From assembly GCA_020633495.1 (NCBI GenBank), contig JACKDR010000015.1, positions 132,724 to 196,723 on the forward strand: a stretch of DNA of 64,000 nucleotides, read 5' to 3'. The stretch is from Kofleriaceae bacterium. GTDB taxonomy: Bacteria > Myxococcota_A > Polyangia > Haliangiales > Haliangiaceae. Shown here one piece after another: positions 60,826 to 64,000 of this stretch; the stretch's first letter is position 1, and every line of letters begins with the position of its first letter. The notes under the pieces were generated by a model that was given only the letters and a program-made list of their open reading frames with translations, ran no database searches and was not told where the DNA came from. The translations under genes were made by a program, and so were the position numbers.

Positions 60826-63663
60826 TCACGGCGCGGCCGCGGCGCCGTCGAGCGCGGTCAGGAACGCCTCGATCGCGGCGCGGGCGTCGCGGAACCGCGG
60901 CGTGTCGGGCGCGGCGCGCCGGTAGATCGCCAGCGCGTCCTCGGCGAGGTGGCGCGCCAGGTCGCGATCCGGGCGGCGCTGCGCCGCCACCGCGCGGGCC
61001 CGGGTGAAGCGGAGCTGGGCCAGCGTGATCGGGCTGATCTCGTCGACCTCGACGTCGGCGTCGGCGCGGGCCAGCTCGGCGACCGCACCGTCGACGTCGC
61101 CGGCGTCGAGCAGCGCGGCGCCGAGCTCGTGGCGGGCGCCGATGATGTTGGCGTGGCGCGGGTCGTAGGGCCCGAACATCTCGATCATCGCGGCCAGGGT
61201 CTCGCGGCGCTGCGCGACCGCCGCGCCGCTGTCGCCGCGCTCGCCGGCGAGATCGGCGAGCTCACCCTCGGCCTCGAGGCGCAGCTCGTCGTCCGGCGTG
61301 GTCGCCGCCGCCGCGAGCAAGGCACGCGCCCGCTGGGTGTGACCGAGGTGGAGCTCGGCGGTGCCGAGGTAGAGGCGGAGTCGGGCCAGCGTGCCGGCGT
61401 CGTCGGGGGCGACCCGCTCGAGCCGGGTCAGGGCGTCGCCGCACTCGGTCACGGCGCGGCCGTGCTCGCCGAGCTCGTCGAGGCCGCGGCACAGGTAGGC
61501 GCGCATCTCGAGGGTCCGCGGATGCTCGGCGCCGTTCTCGTTGCGCGACAGCTCGACGCCGCGCTCGAGCCAGTGGATCGCGTCGACCAGGTCGCCGGCC
61601 TCGGTGGCGGCGAGCCCGAGCGTGGTGACCAGCCACTCGCTGGGCAGGTCGGCGGCGTCGCGGCGCGCCGCCAGCGCGCGCAGGCAGCGCAGCCGGGTCA
61701 CCGGCTTGCCGGTCCAGTGGTTGGCCATGCAGCCGAGTTGATCGACGAACAGCTCGACGGCGAGCGCGCCGGTGCGGCTGGCGAGGGCGCGCGCGATCCC
61801 CTCCCAGTGGTGGAAGCCGGGGAGCTGGCCGACCCACAGCTCCTCCTGGGCGGCGCGCGCCGCGGCGTCCGCGGCCATGCGGTCGTCGCCGGCGGCGAGC
61901 GCGGTCGTGAAGACCTCGTCGAAGGCGGCCTCGGCGTCGGCGCCGCCGCCGCGATCGGCGATCGTGCGGCCGCGCCAGTACAGCGCGCGCGCCAGGGTCG
62001 GGGCGTGGCCGATCGCGCGGGCCTCGTCGACGACCGGCGCCAGCGCCTCGCTGGCGCCGGCGACGTTGCCGACCGCGTACAGCGCGGCGACCCGGGCCAG
62101 GTCGCCCTCGACGGCGTCGATCCGCGGCGCCATCGCGGCGGGCGGCGGCTGGCGGGCGACCCGGCGCAGCGCCTCGACGTCGGCGCACTCGTCGATCGTC
62201 GGCAGCTGCGCGACCGCCTCGCCGGCCTGGCGCAGGGCGTCGACGTCGGCGTCCCCCATGACCGTGATCAGCGCGTCCAGCTCGCGCAGGTGGCGATCGA
62301 GGCACGCCATGCGCAGGTCGAGCGCCTCGTCGGACTGCTCGCCGTGGACCCGGGTGGCCTCGCAGATCTCGCGGTGCATCGACGTCCACGCGGCGGCGTA
62401 GTGATCGACGCCGTCGGCGAACGCGGCGACCGCGGTGTCGGCCCACGGCACGTGCAGCGCGGCGGCGGCGCGGGCCAGGCTGGCGCGCGGCGCCGGGCCC
62501 CAGACCGCGGCGATCCGCTCGGCGCCGCCGGCGCAGCTCGCGGTGGCGGCGCGGGTCGGTAGCAGGCTCCACGTCACCAGCGCGGCGGCGGCGGCGGCGC
62601 CGGCGAGCGCGGTCGCGCCGATCGCGACGCGGCGCCGGGTCCGCTCGGGATCGCGATCGAGGTCGGCGAGCAGGGCGTCGACCGACGGGTAGCGGTGGCC
62701 CGGCGCCACCGCGAGGCCGCGGTTGACGACCCGCTGCACCCACGCCGGCACCTTGACGTCGCGCGGCGGCGCGGCCGCGAGCGTGCGCGGCTCGACGCCG
62801 GGCTTGTCCACGATCGTGAGCTGCTCGCCGACGTCGAGCAGCTCCTGCTTCGAGACCTTGAACGGCCGCTGGCCGTACAGCGCCTCGTACAGGGTGGCGC
62901 AGAAGCTGAACTGATCGGCCCGCTGATCGGCGTCGGGGCGACGCGCGCGCTGCTCGGGCGGCATGTACGCGGGCGTGCCGACGACGTGGCCGAACTGGGT
63001 GATGGCCTCGAGCGGGCGCAGCGTGACGCTCTCGCTGGTGCTGATCGGCGCGTCGAGGTCGAGGTCGTGGTCGCCAGGCGTCGGCGTCCCGCCCGAGCCG
63101 GAGCCCGACGCCGAGCGATCGCCGAGGTCGCGGGCCAGGCCGAAGTCCACCAGCTTCACCGCGCCGGTGGCGGTGATGACGATGTTGTCGGGCTTGATGT
63201 CGCGGTGCAGGATGCCGGCGGCGTGGGCGGCGGCGAGGCCGCGGCCGGCGGCGACCATGACCCGCACGATGTCGCGCCAGGTGCGCGCCTCGAGCAGCCA
63301 CTTGCGCAGGCTCACGCCCTCGAGCAGCTCCATCGCGACGAAGGTGTCGCCGCTGACGTCGCCGACGTCGAAGACGGTCACGACGTTGGGGTGCGACAGC
63401 CGGGCCAGGGCCTGGGCCTCGCGGTGCAGCCGGGCGCTGTGGGCCTCGGTGAGCTGCTCGCCGCGGACCACCTTGAGCGCGACCCGGCGGTCGAGCTCGG
63501 GATCGTAGGCGACGTAGACCAGGCTCATGCCGCCGCGGCCCAGCTCCTCGAGCAGGACGTACCGCCCCAGCAACGTCCCGGGGCTGCGACGCTCGCGGCG
63601 GGGCGGGCGATCGACCTGGGTACGCGTCTCGGTCGCGTCGGGATCCGGGGTTTCGCGCTGCAT
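60826..63663 (-). CDS. Ser/Thr protein kinase with C-terminal TPR sensor region
   Basis: 945 aa. Kinase domain about 34-350: GRGGMSLVYVA, VALKVV, ILHRDIKPDN, LVDFGLAR, TPAYMPPEQ, with an acidic insert (DHDLDLDAPIS) in the activation-segment region. A TM helix (VAIGATALAGAAAAAALVTWSLL) near 405-427 is followed by about 500 residues of TPR-like helices (VAALYAVGNVAGASEALAPVVDEARAIG and later), outside the cytoplasm. It is the common myxobacterial kinase-TPR form. It is convergent with the nos cluster, 13 bases from its last gene. Substrates unknown. Confidence 0.93.
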   Translation of the reverse strand: MQRETPDPDATETRTQVDRPPRRERRSPGTLLGRYVLLEELGRGGMSLVYVAYDPELDRRVALKVVRGEQLTEAHSARLHREAQALARLSHPNVVTVFDVGDVSGDTFVAMELLEGVSLRKWLLEARTWRDIVRVMVAAGRGLAAAHAAGILHRDIKPDNIVITATGAVKLVDFGLARDLGDRSASGSGSGGTPTPGDHDLDLDAPISTSESVTLRPLEAITQFGHVVGTPAYMPPEQRARRPDADQRADQFSFCATLYEALYGQRPFKVSKQELLDVGEQLTIVDKPGVEPRTLAAAPPRDVKVPAWVQRVVNRGLAVAPGHRYPSVDALLADLDRDPERTRRRVAIGATALAGAAAAAALVTWSLLPTRAATASCAGGAERIAAVWGPAPRASLARAAAALHVPWADTAVAAFADGVDHYAAAWTSMHREICEATRVHGEQSDEALDLRMACLDRHLRELDALITVMGDADVDALRQAGEAVAQLPTIDECADVEALRRVARQPPPAAMAPRIDAVEGDLARVAALYAVGNVAGASEALAPVVDEARAIGHAPTLARALYWRGRTIADRGGGADAEAAFDEVFTTALAAGDDRMAADAAARAAQEELWVGQLPGFHHWEGIARALASRTGALAVELFVDQLGCMANHWTGKPVTRLRCLRALAARRDAADLPSEWLVTTLGLAATEAGDLVDAIHWLERGVELSRNENGAEHPRTLEMRAYLCRGLDELGEHGRAVTECGDALTRLERVAPDDAGTLARLRLYLGTAELHLGHTQRARALLAAAATTPDDELRLEAEGELADLAGERGDSGAAVAQRRETLAAMIEMFGPYDPRHANIIGARHELGAALLDAGDVDGAVAELARADADVEVDEISPITLAQLRFTRARAVAAQRRPDRDLARHLAEDALAIYRRAAPDTPRFRDARAAIEAFLTALDGAAAAP

Positions 63664-63754
63664 CGTACGAACGCAGCCGGCGGAGTCGAACAGCGTACAC
63701 GAGCGCCGCCGACCGCTCCACGACATTCGGGGCGCCACGCACCACCGCCCACGT

Positions 63755-63927
63755 CCCCTCGACGACGCCCTCGCGGCTTGGCCGCTCGGGCTCCGCTCCT
63801 GACCAACAGCTGGGCCAGGCCGCTGATCTTGCGTGGCGCAGCGATCGGCTGACCGCGGAGTTGGGCCTGACCGCACTCACCCCGAGCGGAGGGGGAGGTG
63901 CGCAGCACCGACCCCGCAGTCGAGGGG
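63755..63927. mobile_element. 173-bp non-autonomous repeat element, copy B
   Basis: Same length and ends as copy A (16491-16663); left arm 63755-63798, centre 63799-63883, right arm 63884-63927. Arms match A directly while the centre matches A only as reverse complement. It lies just upstream of the kinase-TPR gene start, and 40 bases further on another copy begins. Confidence 0.8.
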
Positions 63928-63966
63928 CGGGCACCGGTGCGCGTCCGCGCGGGCCGGGTGCGCACC

Positions 63967-64000
63967 GATCCACGCCCTCTCGACGTCGCCCTCGCGGCTT
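63967..64000. mobile_element. start of a third copy of the 173-bp element (cut by the window edge)
   Basis: GATCCACGCC, CTCTCGACGTCG and CCCTCGCGGCT match the outer flank and left arm of copy A (16482 onward). It indicates that the element occurs in tandem with copy B. Confidence 0.55.

Overview
The window is very GC-rich, almost fully coding DNA from a Gram-negative bacterium, most likely a myxobacterium (Myxococcota; a Haliangiales/Polyangiales-like lineage is my guess). The reasons are four large Hanks-type Ser/Thr kinases, many short lipoproteins with clear lipoboxes, TPR/PEGA and thrombospondin-type-3 proteins, a NorR-type sigma-54 activator and extreme third-position GC. No rRNA, tRNA, CRISPR array, phage or transposase gene was recognised. 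Open frames opposite real genes are abundant and were ignored; several real genes were recovered by translating the sequence directly.

Layout. 1-6.9 kb: 5' part of an RNase R-type exonuclease, a PadR regulator with a HAAS-type membrane protein, a beta-barrel-like gene with an in-frame TGA, a lipoprotein, an ECF sigma / anti-sigma / YkgJ-SEC-C operon, peroxiredoxin. 6.9-13.7 kb: CBS protein, then a giant HEAT-like / HExxH / VWA protein coupled to a MoxR-type AAA+ ATPase. 14-21.5 kb: PAP2 phosphatase, HD protein, a 173-bp mobile repeat, SCP2 protein, lipoproteins, and an AhpD-like gene that reads through a TGA at its catalytic Cys position (probable selenoprotein). 21.5-26.2 kb: GNAT, sphingosine-1-phosphate-lyase-like enzyme overlapping a FadL-type porin, DUF427, metallophosphoesterase. 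26.3-37.8 kb: TSP3 lipoprotein, kinases, TPR/PEGA proteins, M23 peptidase, ALDH7-type dehydrogenase, MFS transporter. 37.9-47.6 kb: PPK2 overlapping a MoaA-like radical SAM gene, an HNH-nuclease remnant, a DUF3142/TPR pair, a frameshifted kinase, AhpD, Pth2, enoyl-CoA hydratase, TonB-like protein. 47.7-52.3 kb: lipoproteins including a PHM-like copper protein, dienelactone hydrolase, a highly acidic repeat protein, a MauG-like di-haem protein. 52.4-60.8 kb: norR and a clade II-type nos cluster (cytochrome c, nosZ, nosD, nosF, nosL-like, nosY, membrane protein). 60.8-63.7 kb: a kinase-TPR protein; the end holds a second 173-bp element and the start of a third.

How the parts work together. NorR (NO-sensing GAF, AAA+, HTH) and the first nos gene both follow sigma-54-type -24/-12 sequences, so NO sensing by NorR probably switches on N2O reduction. 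The FadL porin and the sphingosine-phosphate lyase overlap by four bases, which suggests uptake and breakdown of a lipid. The MoxR-VWA pair looks like one chaperone machine. At about fifteen genes a TAnnnT box sits 5-8 bases before the start codon, the arrangement expected for leaderless mRNAs.

Several otherwise intact genes carry single-base frame breaks (about 20.39, 40.29, 43.29 and 43.52 kb, and in the HNH remnant near 39.68 kb). Some may be assembly errors, so frame-dependent claims should be checked on reads.
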